This document shows positions 16,317 to 24,380 of a stretch of 64,000 bases of DNA, piece by piece. This DNA comes from Colimorpha sp002372855. GTDB lineage: Bacteria; Bacteroidota; Bacteroidia; Bacteroidales; P3. The stretch lies in assembly GCA_946621635.1 (NCBI GenBank), contig CAMOOR010000004.1, positions 7,697 through 71,696 of the forward strand, in the 5' to 3' direction. The notes beneath the pieces are model-generated. The model was not told the DNA's origin, did no database searches, and saw only the letters and a list, made by a program, of their open reading frames with translations. Numbering within the stretch: the first letter of the stretch is position 1; every line of letters starts with the position of its first letter. The translations under genes and the position numbers were made by a program.

Positions 16317-18693
16317 GTTTTTGTCTCGTGGCCGGGGGCTTGCCCTCGCCATGGCAGTCCTCCTCCTGCTGGCCTCCTTCCGGGCTTCGGCTTGCGGCCC
16401 CGGCCCCCTGGTGGCCCCCGACGACTTCGACCTCTACCGCCTGCTGCCCTACTACGCCGAGCTGCAGGAACCCGCCGACGGCCGCCGCGAGGCCAACTGC
16501 CGGGCATGGCAGCGCTCCCTGGGTGGCACGGTGCCCCTGGAGGCCATACGCCAGGCCGTCTATGACCTCTCCCTGCGCGACTGGCTCCTTGTGCAGCAGG
16601 GCGACGACCGCGGCAACGCCTTCTGCCAAAAGCTGCTCGCCACCCGCGACACCGCCGCCATCCAACTCCTGCTCTGGAGCAAATACTACGAGGCCTGGAG
16701 CCTCCAGATGCGCTCGCCGTGGTACTACGGCTGCGGTCTCGACGACTGCTCCTTCGACCTCGACAGCGTCCTCGCGGCCTCCACTCATTATATAGAAATG
16801 AAAAACCGCAAATACCGCGACCGCTACCTCCTCCTGGCCCTGAAATGTCTCTACCGCTCCGGGCGTGGCGAGGAGGGCATAGCCCTGTGGCGCAAGCACA
16901 AGGGGCTGCTCCGCGGCAGCCACCTGCACGACCAGGCCGAGGGCTACTATGCCGCCTGCCTCAATCGCGAGGGCCATCGCCGCGAAGCCCTCGACGTCTA
17001 CTCGCGCCTGGGCGACGCCGCCTCGCTGCAGCTGCTGCTGGACGACAAGGTGGAGGTCTTCGAGCGCGTGCTGCGCCACCGCCCCAACTCGCCCTTCTTC
17101 CCCATGGCCCTGCAGCGGGTGCTCTTCGTGGCGGAGAATTACACCACCAGTAGCGACTTCACCCCCTATTCCCTCGACAGTCTCCAGCTGCGTCGCCTTT
17201 CGACCCTCTGCCGCCTGGCCGGCAGCGACGTCAGGGTGAAGAACAAGCCCATGTGGCGCTATGCCGCCGCCTGCCTCCTCGACCGCCAGGGGCGCCGCCG
17301 CGAGGCCTTGGCGCTGGTGGAGAACCTGCGCTCCGGCGACGACTTCCTCAACACTTCCATCCGCGTGCTGCGCCTCCACCTTCACGCCCGGCTCGACCCC
17401 GTTGACGACGCCTACGAGCAACGCCTGCTGCGCGACCTGCGTTGGCTCGACGCCCGCATGCAGCAGGAATGGGCCTCCGCCGACAGCGCCACGCGCTTCC
17501 GCCTGAGCCACATCGACGGCTTCGGCTATAATTACGACATCTACCGTACCCTCTATGCCAACGACGCCCTGCGCCGCATCGTCCTCGCCAAGGGTGGCCT
17601 CTACGAACGCTTCCGCCGCGCCGGACGCACCACCCGCGCCCTCCAGCTGGCCAACATGGCCGACAACCGCTTCCTGCAAATCACGCAGAATCCCATCGTG
17701 GCCCTCTGCCGCGCTGGCGAAAGCAAGCAGGAACTCTATGGCACCGATCTTGACGACGCCCCCTCCTACAACTACTACTACAATTGGTTCTCCGTCTACC
17801 TTACCGACACCACGGGTTTCGACAACACTTTCCAACGCATAGACCACTACAATCCCATCCGCGACTTTGACGGCGAAGACAACCGTCGTGACAGCTACTT
17901 CAACGCTCACGATTTCAGTAATATTTTCTTCATTCGCGCCGACCGTCTTGGGGCCGATGTCCTGGCCGAATACTACCACCATGTGGAAAAGCCAGCCGAT
18001 GCCACGGACCGTTGGCTCAACGAACGTGGCTACACCGATGCCGACTACTGGCGCGACATCGTCGGCACGCACTACCTGCGCGAGATGCGCTTCGCCGAGG
18101 CTTACGACTGGCTCCGCCAGGTGAGCGACGGCTATGCCAACCGCCTCAACACCACGCCTTGGATACAGTACGACCCGCTGGAATACGACGAAGTGGCCCT
18201 CCGTCCCGCCGACCGCACGGGATACAAGTTGCGCTTCGCCATGGCAATGGGTCATCAAGAAACCTATATGAAAGAGAAACCCGACCCCAACGACCGTGCC
18301 GACGCCATGCTGCAGCTCTCCATCGGTCTGCGCAACGCCTTCAGCTACCGCGCCTGGCCTTTGGTGGCCTACGGCTACGGCGGCTTCTATTCCTACTGGC
18401 CGGAAGACAAAAACCATTATGACGACCCCTTCTGGGAGGAGGAGTGGCTGGGATGGTACATCCCCTACATGATGGCCGACGGCGCTGTGGTGCCCTATGT
18501 TGAGGCCGCCGAGAAGCGTGCCGCCACCTTGCGCAAGCAGGCTTTCGCCACCTACACCGACCCCGAGCGCAAGGCCCAAGCCCTCCGTCGCGTGCGCGAG
18601 TATACCTACCTTATGAAAAATTACGCCAACACCCCCACGGGTCAGGACATCGCCCGCCACTGCGACCGCTGGAAGGACTACTTGCGCAAATAA
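16288..18693 (+). CDS. Large secreted alpha-helical protein, unknown function
   Basis: 801 residues from ATG 16288, chosen because the signal peptide (AMAVLLLLASFRASACG) lies directly behind it; ATG 16351 is an alternative. The cleavage region ends ASACG, so it may be lipidated at that Cys. The body is made of helical hairpins with TPR/Sel1-like character (HDQAEGYYAACLNREGHRREALDVYSRLGD, QGRRREALALVENLRSG). There is no catalytic motif that I can identify. It is co-transcribed with the barrel-like lipoprotein before it. Confidence 0.65.
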   Translation: MKSKPSIPARFLSRGRGLALAMAVLLLLASFRASACGPGPLVAPDDFDLYRLLPYYAELQEPADGRREANCRAWQRSLGGTVPLEAIRQAVYDLSLRDWLLVQQGDDRGNAFCQKLLATRDTAAIQLLLWSKYYEAWSLQMRSPWYYGCGLDDCSFDLDSVLAASTHYIEMKNRKYRDRYLLLALKCLYRSGRGEEGIALWRKHKGLLRGSHLHDQAEGYYAACLNREGHRREALDVYSRLGDAASLQLLLDDKVEVFERVLRHRPNSPFFPMALQRVLFVAENYTTSSDFTPYSLDSLQLRRLSTLCRLAGSDVRVKNKPMWRYAAACLLDRQGRRREALALVENLRSGDDFLNTSIRVLRLHLHARLDPVDDAYEQRLLRDLRWLDARMQQEWASADSATRFRLSHIDGFGYNYDIYRTLYANDALRRIVLAKGGLYERFRRAGRTTRALQLANMADNRFLQITQNPIVALCRAGESKQELYGTDLDDAPSYNYYYNWFSVYLTDTTGFDNTFQRIDHYNPIRDFDGEDNRRDSYFNAHDFSNIFFIRADRLGADVLAEYYHHVEKPADATDRWLNERGYTDADYWRDIVGTHYLREMRFAEAYDWLRQVSDGYANRLNTTPWIQYDPLEYDEVALRPADRTGYKLRFAMAMGHQETYMKEKPDPNDRADAMLQLSIGLRNAFSYRAWPLVAYGYGGFYSYWPEDKNHYDDPFWEEEWLGWYIPYMMADGAVVPYVEAAEKRAATLRKQAFATYTDPERKAQALRRVREYTYLMKNYANTPTGQDIARHCDRWKDYLRK

Positions 18694-18906
18694 CCCTCGA
18701 ACTTTCATAAAAAACGTTAAAACGCCAGTTTTCCGCCTGTCCATCGACCTACCAAATCCTACCGTGGTGGGAGTTGGTAGGGAGTTGATAGGGAGTTGGT
18801 AGGGGGTTAACTGGGAGTTTGCACCCCTCGGACTCGGGGTAAAGGGGAGTTGAAAAATGGTGGGTTGGTGATGCAATAATTGTTGAACGGCTGCGTTATT
18901 GGTAAC
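18694..18906. other. Intergenic region with TACCAA-type repeat array
   Basis: The short repeat ACCTACCAAATCCTACC and its inverted tail GAGTTGGTAGGGAGTTGATAGGG lie at 18748-18815, related to 2278-2345. No clear TAnnTTTG promoter precedes the LytTR gene. Confidence 0.6.
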
Positions 18907-19269
18907 ATGAACGAATGGCTCACACTCAGTACCTCTGGCGACCTGCTGCGCGTTGCAGCGGACGAGTTGGTCTATGCCGAGGCCGACGGCAACTACACCA
19001 CCCTGGTGCTCGCCGACGGCGACCGGCGGTTGGTGACGCTGCAGCTGGGCCAGCTCGAACGGATGATAGCGCAGCAGATGCCTCAGGCGTCGCAGGGCTA
19101 TGTCCGTATAGGCAAGAGTTTGATTGTGAGGCTGGAGAGTGTGCGCTATGTCCACCCGGGAAAGGGTCTGTTGGAGCTGCGCAATCCAGCCGGATCCAAA
19201 TACGAACTCACGGCCTCGCGCGAAGCGTTGAAGGCCTTGAAGGAAATGTTGGAAAGGAACTTGAAATGA
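18907..19269 (+). CDS. LytTR DNA-binding domain protein (stand-alone)
   Basis: 120 residues from ATG 18907. It is nearly the entire LytTR domain: LRVAADELVYAEADGNYTTLVLADG, the LGQLERMI segment, and YVRIGKSLIVRLESVRYVHP as the DNA-contacting strands. There is no receiver domain, so it is not a standard LytR-type response regulator. Its stop overlaps the start of the membrane protein gene (ATGA), so the pair may form a simple regulator plus membrane partner, as in other LytTR regulatory systems where an inner-membrane protein inhibits the LytTR protein. That last point is inference. Confidence 0.88.
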   Translation: MNEWLTLSTSGDLLRVAADELVYAEADGNYTTLVLADGDRRLVTLQLGQLERMIAQQMPQASQGYVRIGKSLIVRLESVRYVHPGKGLLELRNPAGSKYELTASREALKALKEMLERNLK

Positions 19270-20150
19270 AAGAGATAGACGATAATGAAATTCGCATCAT
19301 AGGAGCATCCGACGGTGGCCGACGCCACCGCTGGCCGTGGTACGGTTGGTTGGCCGTGGGCCTGGTGCTGGCGGCGCTGGTGGCCGTGGCCGTTGCGGTG
19401 CTGTCGCTGCAGACGCCGAGAGAGGCGGAGAATATCGGCCTCACCCCAGCCCCTCTCCAAAGGAGAGGGGATTTGCCCGCCTCGGACCGCGTCGGTTTCC
19501 CCTCTCCCTCGGAGAGGGGCAGGGGTGAGGCCTTTCCACTTGCCGTCTTCGACACCATGATCAACGACGTGCCGCTGACGATATACAGTCTGGACTGCGA
19601 ACTTCCCGCCTGCCCGCGGGCGTCGCTCCATGTGGGCATGCCCGACCGCGAGGACACCTCGCTGCTGCTGGCCGTGATGGCCGCCGACGTGCGGGCCGAC
19701 AACAGGGGCATCGTGGGCGATTTTGTCGTGGACGGGCGGCAGCTGGCCCGTGGCGGGAAGAAGGATGGCTACTGTGCCATCCTCGACGGCGTGCCCGTTC
19801 TGGGACGTGGCGGCGAGGCCGATCTGAAGCGCGCCGTGGACGGGAAGGGCAGTTTCTTCCGCCAGTATGTGCTGGTGAGCGAAGGCGTTGCCATGCCGCC
19901 CAAGCCCAAGGGCAAGAACCACCGCAGGGCGTTGTGCGTCATGGACAATAGGATGTTCGTTGTGGCGTCGGGCGACCGCGAGTCGTACCACGACTTCGCC
20001 ACCGCCCTGGCCGACCTCGGTGTCGACGACGCCATTGCCCTGGTGGGGTCGGAGTCGCTGCTGATGTACCGCGCCGAAGGGGGCTTGCTGCACACCATCG
20101 GCACCTCGTTCGAGGGCGATAATGTCAATTTCCTGGTTTGGCGGCGGTAG
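19266..20150 (+). CDS. Membrane-anchored protein coupled to LytTR, carrying an inserted repeat
   Basis: 294 residues: a cytoplasmic tail of ~25, a membrane helix (~26-47, WLAVGLVLAALVAVAVAVLSL), then an outer domain. Residues ~58-89 are encoded by the 96-bp palindromic repeat 19437-19532 (LTPAPLQRRGD...SPSERGRG). After it the domain from FPLAVFDTMINDVPLTIYSL to the end looks like a phosphodiester glycosidase-type (NAGPA, DUF2233) fold: VMAADVRADNRGIVGDFVVDG and ALVGSESLLMYRAEGG. That family likeness is moderate. It might inhibit or sense for the LytTR protein upstream. Confidence 0.6.
   Translation: MKEIDDNEIRIIGASDGGRRHRWPWYGWLAVGLVLAALVAVAVAVLSLQTPREAENIGLTPAPLQRRGDLPASDRVGFPSPSERGRGEAFPLAVFDTMINDVPLTIYSLDCELPACPRASLHVGMPDREDTSLLLAVMAADVRADNRGIVGDFVVDGRQLARGGKKDGYCAILDGVPVLGRGGEADLKRAVDGKGSFFRQYVLVSEGVAMPPKPKGKNHRRALCVMDNRMFVVASGDRESYHDFATALADLGVDDAIALVGSESLLMYRAEGGLLHTIGTSFEGDNVNFLVWRR
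19437..19532. repeat. 96-bp palindromic element, copy A (in frame within a gene)
   Basis: Begins GGCCTCACCCCAGCCCC and ends GGGGCAGGGGTGAGGCC. Internal smaller palindromes are CCTCTCCAAAGGAGAGG and CCTCTCCCTCGGAGAGG. Exactly 96 bp, so 32 codons are added without a frame shift. Copy B is at 22467-22562. Confidence 0.88.
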
Positions 20151-20188
20151 GTAGAGGTGTCTTTATGTTGACCGATCTCGCGCCTGTC

Positions 20189-20346
20189 GAGACGCAGCGT
20201 GCTGCGTCTCGGGGATGGTTTTTGTCTACTGTAGAGACGCAGCGTGCTGCGTCTCGGGGGATGTTTTTGTCTACCGGGAGACGGGGCATGCCCCGTCTCT
20301 ACGGTTGGGGTTCTTGACGGTGGGGAGACGCAGCACGCTGCGTCTC
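20189..20346. repeat. Second cluster of 22-bp palindromes
   Basis: Copies at 20189-20210, 20234-20255, 20278-20299 (variant GAGACGGGGC/GCCCCGTCTC) and 20325-20346, between two convergent genes. Any of them could act as a terminator hairpin, though none has a long T run. Confidence 0.9.
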
Positions 20347-20383
20347 TACAGAGGGGGAATTGTTTATCCGTAGCAGGTGGGGG

Positions 20384-23269
20384 TTATACCTGGCGAATTT
20401 TGCCGTCGCTGCCGCGGCGGTATAGGGTGAAATGTTTCTTGACCTTCTCCAGGAAGGGACTGAGAGCGTGGGTGCTGCGGCCGTAGTATTCGTCGTAGAG
20501 GATGCAGAGCCGTTTGCGCGACCGCGAGAGGGCCACGAAGAGGCGACGGGCGTCTTCCTGTATCTGTTTTTCGGTCCAACTGCGCGTGCCGGGATAGACG
20601 CCGTCGATGGCGCGGTAGACGATGACGGTGTCGAACTCCAGCCCTTTGGCTTTGTGGACGGTGGAGATGATGTAGCGCTCCTCGAGCGAGGTGCCGCAGA
20701 GGTCGGCCTCCTTGAGGGTGTTGAGGTCGGTGGCGTAGCGTTCCAGCTGCTGGCGCAGGGTGGGGTAGAGGTCGGTGCGGATGAGGTCGGTGTCGAGGAA
20801 GTGCAGCAGGTGGCGCCATTTGTCGATGGGGTCGATGAGGCCGCCGGCCAGCATGCGCGTGTAGACGAACTGCAGCTCGTCTGTGAGTGGAGAGTGGTGC
20901 GAGTGGAGAGCGGAGAGTGGAGAGTGGAGAGTGGAGAGTGGAGAGTGGAGAGTGGAGAGTGGAGAGCAGGCTGTCGCGTCATGGTGTTCTCCGTTCTCCG
21001 TTCTCCGTTCTCCACTCTCCGTTCTCCGTTCTCCGCTCATGATTCCGTGGCGGTAGATGTCGGCGTACTTGGCGTGGAACTTGTCGACCTGCTTCTGGTG
21101 GTCGGCGATGAAGTGGCGCTGGTCGGCGAGCATCTGTGTGGCGTTGAGGTGGCAGAAGTTGAGGAGCGAGAGGGTGGCGAGGATGTCGTCGTCGGCCTGG
21201 TGGCTGTTCTGCCCTTCGAGGTGCAGCACCTCGAGGAGGTGGCCCAGCTTGTACTGCCGCAGGCGGGGCCGCACGAGGCGGATGTACTTCAGGGTGTCGA
21301 AATAGCGCGGGCAGAGCCGTTCGAGGTCCAGTTCGGGGCAGCTGCGGCGCAGGTTGTGGAGGAGGATCTGGTAGTCGTAGCCCACGTTGTGGCCCACGAG
21401 GGTGTGCCCCTGGCAGTAGTCCATGAAGAGGCGCAGTCCCTCGGCGCGGGAGTGGCGGCGGCTGTTGCGGTAGACCTCCAGCATGGGGTTGGGATGGCCG
21501 CCGACGGTCTCGGGCAGCTCCTTGTCGGTCTCAAGGATGATGTTGAAAGGCTTGCCGGTCACCTTGCCGTTGCGGACCTTGACGGCGGCAATCTGGATGA
21601 TGTCGTCGGTGTAGGGGTCGAGGCCGGTGGTCTCGGTGTCGTAGATGACGAGTTCCTCGGTGTCGTAGGCGCGGACAAACTCCTGGAGGTAGCTGCTGTC
21701 GGGGTAGAGCAGGAAGTCGGTGGGCAGGAGGGCCACGCGCCGCATGTCGCGCATGAAGTTGCGGGCGGCGGTGTAGGTGGGCATGACCTTGAGACCCCAC
21801 AGCAGGCGGGCCCAGGCGATGAAGACCATCTCGTCGGTGAGGACGCTGATGTGGGAGAGGATAATCCTCATGGCGGGCAGCGAGAAGAGGTCGGTGCCGC
21901 TGATTTTGAAGTGGCTGATGCCCATGCCGCTCATCACCTCGCCAATGTCGTCGGCCTCGCGGTTGGTGCTGACGAGGATGGCCACGCGGCTTGGAGCGCC
22001 GGCATCTTGCCGGCAATCGCTCGTTTGGCCGTTCTTTGGAGCGCTGGCATCTTGCCGGCAGTCGTCCATTTCGCCGTAGCGTTTGGCGAAGCGGGCGGCG
22101 TAGTAGCTCTCCATCTGGGCGTCGCCGACGTTGAGCAGACAGAGGTCCTCGGGGGCGTGGGAAGGGTTGAGGTCGGTGGTGGGCAACATATTGCGGCCGA
22201 TGCCGAGGTTTGCCACGGCGAAGTCGTTCTGCAGGTCGAGGAGGTAGCGCGGCGAGCGGTAGTTGGTGTGGAGGTGGTGGATGTTCGTGCCGCAGCGGCG
22301 CTTGAGGTTCTCGAGGGTCTCCAGCTTGGCGCCGATGAAGGAGAAGATGGCCTGCTGCTCGTCGCCGAGATAGACGATGGTGGCATCGGGCGCGGCGAAG
22401 AGGTCGACCAGGGCGAACTGCAGCGGGTTGAGGTCCTGCACCTCGTCCACCTCGATCCAGCGGTAGGGCCTCACCCCGGCCTCTCTCCCGAGGAGAGGGA
22501 AGTTGCCTGCCCCGTTCTGCGTCAGCCTCCCCTCGCCCTGGGAGAAGGGCAGGGGTGAGGCCTGCTCGCTCAAGTACTGGTACGCCAGCACCAGCAGGTC
22601 GTCGTAGTCCAGCAGGTCGTTGTCGGCTTTGTAGCGCTCGTAGGCCCGGGCCAGGAGCATCATGTTGGCGGCGGGTTGCTCGGCGAGGGAAGGGTAGCGC
22701 TGCATGAGGTCCTCGATGCCGCAGTAGATTTGGGCTATGTGCTCCTCGTCGAAGGGCATCTGGAGCACGTCGCAGAGCTTGGCCACGGCTCCGGCATGGA
22801 AGAGTTCGTTGTGCAGCACCAGCTCGCCGCGCATGCCGAGGACCATCTGCTGCAGGCCGTGCTGGAAGCGCATCAGCTCGGTGGTGCGGCTGGTGATGTT
22901 GAGGCGTTTGCAGAGCTCCTCCTGGATGATGTTCTCCACGTCGCCCTCGTCGATGATAGCGCTGTTGTGGTTCACCACGCCGTTGTTGAAAAGCAGCTGC
23001 GAGCAGAAACGGTGGATATTGCCCACGAAGAGGTCGCCGGGCACGGGGTTGCCGGTGCGGTCGGCGATGCGCTGGGCCATACCCTTGGCGGCGCGGTTGG
23101 TGAAGGTGAGGCACAGCATGTCGGCGTAGTCCACGCCGCAGTTGTGGGCATGCACCACGCGCTCGGTCAGTATGTCGGTCTTGCCGCAGCCCGGAGGCGC
23201 CAGCACCAGATGTCGGCCGCCGCTGATGGCGATGGCCTCCTGCTGCCACGGGTCGAAGGTTCGTTCCAT
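20384..23269 (-). CDS. UvrD/Rep-type helicase with internal DnaQ-like exonuclease
   Basis: 961 residues. N-terminal superfamily 1A helicase: Q-motif FDPWQQEAI, Walker A APPGCGKT (24-31), LTFTNRAAKGM, and Walker B IEVDEVQDLN at ~270-280, then GDEQQAIFSF and HTNYR. A DEDD exonuclease domain sits at ~535-735: Exo I VIYDTETTGLD, Exo II VGHNVGYDY, Exo III SHQADDDILA. The helicase resumes with STVHKAKGLEFDTVIVYR (~860) and RRLFVALSRSRKRL (~915). Three dispersed repeat families are inserted in frame (residues ~236-268, ~401-427, ~743-796). All helicase motifs are intact, so the enzyme is likely active in DNA repair. The domain order is unusual. Confidence 0.9.
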   Translation of the reverse strand: MERTFDPWQQEAIAISGGRHLVLAPPGCGKTDILTERVVHAHNCGVDYADMLCLTFTNRAAKGMAQRIADRTGNPVPGDLFVGNIHRFCSQLLFNNGVVNHNSAIIDEGDVENIIQEELCKRLNITSRTTELMRFQHGLQQMVLGMRGELVLHNELFHAGAVAKLCDVLQMPFDEEHIAQIYCGIEDLMQRYPSLAEQPAANMMLLARAYERYKADNDLLDYDDLLVLAYQYLSEQASPLPFSQGEGRLTQNGAGNFPLLGREAGVRPYRWIEVDEVQDLNPLQFALVDLFAAPDATIVYLGDEQQAIFSFIGAKLETLENLKRRCGTNIHHLHTNYRSPRYLLDLQNDFAVANLGIGRNMLPTTDLNPSHAPEDLCLLNVGDAQMESYYAARFAKRYGEMDDCRQDASAPKNGQTSDCRQDAGAPSRVAILVSTNREADDIGEVMSGMGISHFKISGTDLFSLPAMRIILSHISVLTDEMVFIAWARLLWGLKVMPTYTAARNFMRDMRRVALLPTDFLLYPDSSYLQEFVRAYDTEELVIYDTETTGLDPYTDDIIQIAAVKVRNGKVTGKPFNIILETDKELPETVGGHPNPMLEVYRNSRRHSRAEGLRLFMDYCQGHTLVGHNVGYDYQILLHNLRRSCPELDLERLCPRYFDTLKYIRLVRPRLRQYKLGHLLEVLHLEGQNSHQADDDILATLSLLNFCHLNATQMLADQRHFIADHQKQVDKFHAKYADIYRHGIMSGERRTESGERRTENGEHHDATACSPLSTLHSPLSTLHSPLSALHSHHSPLTDELQFVYTRMLAGGLIDPIDKWRHLLHFLDTDLIRTDLYPTLRQQLERYATDLNTLKEADLCGTSLEERYIISTVHKAKGLEFDTVIVYRAIDGVYPGTRSWTEKQIQEDARRLFVALSRSRKRLCILYDEYYGRSTHALSPFLEKVKKHFTLYRRGSDGKIRQV
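20884..21039 (-). repeat. GAGAGTGGAGAGTGG short-period repeat inside the helicase gene
   Basis: About ten 7-base GAGAGTG-type units, then ~20 bases of unrelated sequence, then inverted CTCCGTT units. They encode low-complexity peptides (GERRTESGERRTENGEH and SPLSTLHSPLSTLHSPLS) between the exonuclease and the C-terminal helicase motifs, without breaking the frame. Confidence 0.88.
21989..22067 (-). repeat. Two GCCGGC-type palindromic repeats inside the helicase gene
   Basis: Two copies of GGAGCGCYGGCATCTTGCCGGC, 37 bases apart, encode CRQDAGAP/CRQDASAP in the helicase. Same family as 5212-5276. Confidence 0.85.
22467..22562. repeat. 96-bp palindromic element, copy B (in frame within the helicase gene)
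   Basis: Same ends and same length as copy A (GGCCTCACCCCGGCC...GGGCAGGGGTGAGGCC), read on the opposite strand relative to the host gene. It lies just before the Walker B strand of the helicase, in a loop that tolerates insertions. Confidence 0.88.
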
Positions 23270-23333
23270 ATTGTTCTATATTTTAACGACAACTCGTGTG
23301 TTACGTAAATACCGTTACGTAAAATCCGCAATG

Positions 23334-23341
23334 CAAAGATA
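23334..23341 (-). promoter_or_regulatory. -7 promoter element for the helicase gene
   Basis: The minus strand reads TATCTTTG, 65 bases before the ATG at 23269, in an AT-rich region containing a TTACGTAAATACCGTTACGTAA pair of TTACGTAA palindromes (23301-23322). Confidence 0.75.
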
Positions 23342-23470
23342 CGACTTTTTTTGAAAACGAAGAGGGTGAGAGTGAAAATTATTGAAATTATAATTATTAC
23401 TTTTATAATAATTGCAAAAGTAATAAAACTATTCAAACTGGCAAAATTATTTTGTGTCTACTGGGAAATA

Positions 23471-23503
23471 ACAAACCGCTGCCTGGCGGTGTCGCGCCTG
23501 GCA
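23471..23503 (-). terminator. Terminator of the four-gene operon
   Basis: Stem AACCGCTGCC/GGCAGCGGTT with the inner TGG/CCT region; on the minus strand it is followed by TGTTATTTCC. It lies 68 bases past the last stop codon at 23571. Confidence 0.7.
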
Positions 23504-23570
23504 GCGGTTGTGTGAAGAAATTTTCTTATCCTGCGATGGATGTTTAACGGTCTGTTCTATGAGTTTGAAA

Positions 23571-24380
23571 TTATATATCCCATTCTGTGTCGCCAGCTGT
23601 TAGCGCCTGCTTTACTTGGCCTATGTCAGCCAGGCTTTTGAATGGGCTTTGCGCAGCTAACGCATTGATGCTTTGTAGGCTCAGAGCCAACATCTCGGTA
23701 TTGCCGGTACGCAATGCCTCATCGACAGCTTCGAACTGTTTGTTGAAGATGGCGCTGCGTTCGTCGAAGGTCTTTTCCAGATACGCTTTGATGCACTCAG
23801 TGGTGGCGTTAATTTCGGCAATGGCCACGTCGCGTTTCGCCCTTATCTCTTCTTGCTTGGTTTCTTGGTCGGCTACATACTTGATGGTGTCGTTCGCCAC
23901 TTCGCCGAGGGCTGTTATTGCGTTCACAACGGCCTCGGGGTCTTGGAATCCACTGCCGGCAGCGTCCTTAATGACTCCAGTAAGCTTCGAGGTATTGTCT
24001 TCAAAGAAGGTGTCTTCCTCTTCGTCGTTTTCGGTGGGAATTTCTTCCGCCTCGACGGTTTCGTATTCGTCTGCCGGTATGTCGTAATCTGTCTCCTCCA
24101 TCGGGTTGACTTTGTCTACCACTTGCGATACCATCCCCAGTGTTTTGTCGTATTTTCCATCCGTGGCCGAGTTGATGGTGTCGATTAGGGTGTTGCCATA
24201 CAACCCCAGAATTTCTTTGCCTGTATCGATGGCCGATTTGGGCTCTTCTCCGTTTTCTTTGCGCTCTTTCGACTCTTCGATTTGTCGTTTCACCTTACTG
24301 GCTACATCAGTTACGGTGTCACCGTATTTGTTCCACAAATCTGCACCGGTTTTTGCTATTTTCTTGATGTCGATTTTCAT
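23571..24380 (-). CDS. Acidic helical protein, last gene of a four-gene operon
   Basis: 269 residues with no signal peptide or membrane segment, so cytoplasmic. Mostly charged helix: an N-terminal amphipathic part (IKKIAKTGADLWNKYGDTVTDVASKVKRQIEESKERKENG), an acidic linker at ~95-130 (DEYETVEAEEIPTENDEEED) and a long C-terminal helical region (DQETKQEEIRAKRDVAIAEINATTECIKAYLEKTFDERSAIF). Its start overlaps the stop of the repeat/glycine-zipper gene by four bases, so the two are made together. The N-terminal ALWxK-type helix echoes the 11-residue repeats of its partner. I recognise no family. Confidence 0.75.
   Translation of the reverse strand: MKIDIKKIAKTGADLWNKYGDTVTDVASKVKRQIEESKERKENGEEPKSAIDTGKEILGLYGNTLIDTINSATDGKYDKTLGMVSQVVDKVNPMEETDYDIPADEYETVEAEEIPTENDEEEDTFFEDNTSKLTGVIKDAAGSGFQDPEAVVNAITALGEVANDTIKYVADQETKQEEIRAKRDVAIAEINATTECIKAYLEKTFDERSAIFNKQFEAVDEALRTGNTEMLALSLQSINALAAQSPFKSLADIGQVKQALTAGDTEWDI

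Noticed and set aside
16264..19155. A 963-codon minus-strand frame opposite the large helical protein
   Set aside because: Runs across two real plus-strand genes and an intergenic region; composition is that of an antisense shadow.
20432..22558. A 708-codon plus-strand frame opposite the helicase
   Set aside because: The helicase on the minus strand has all catalytic motifs; the opposite frame has none.
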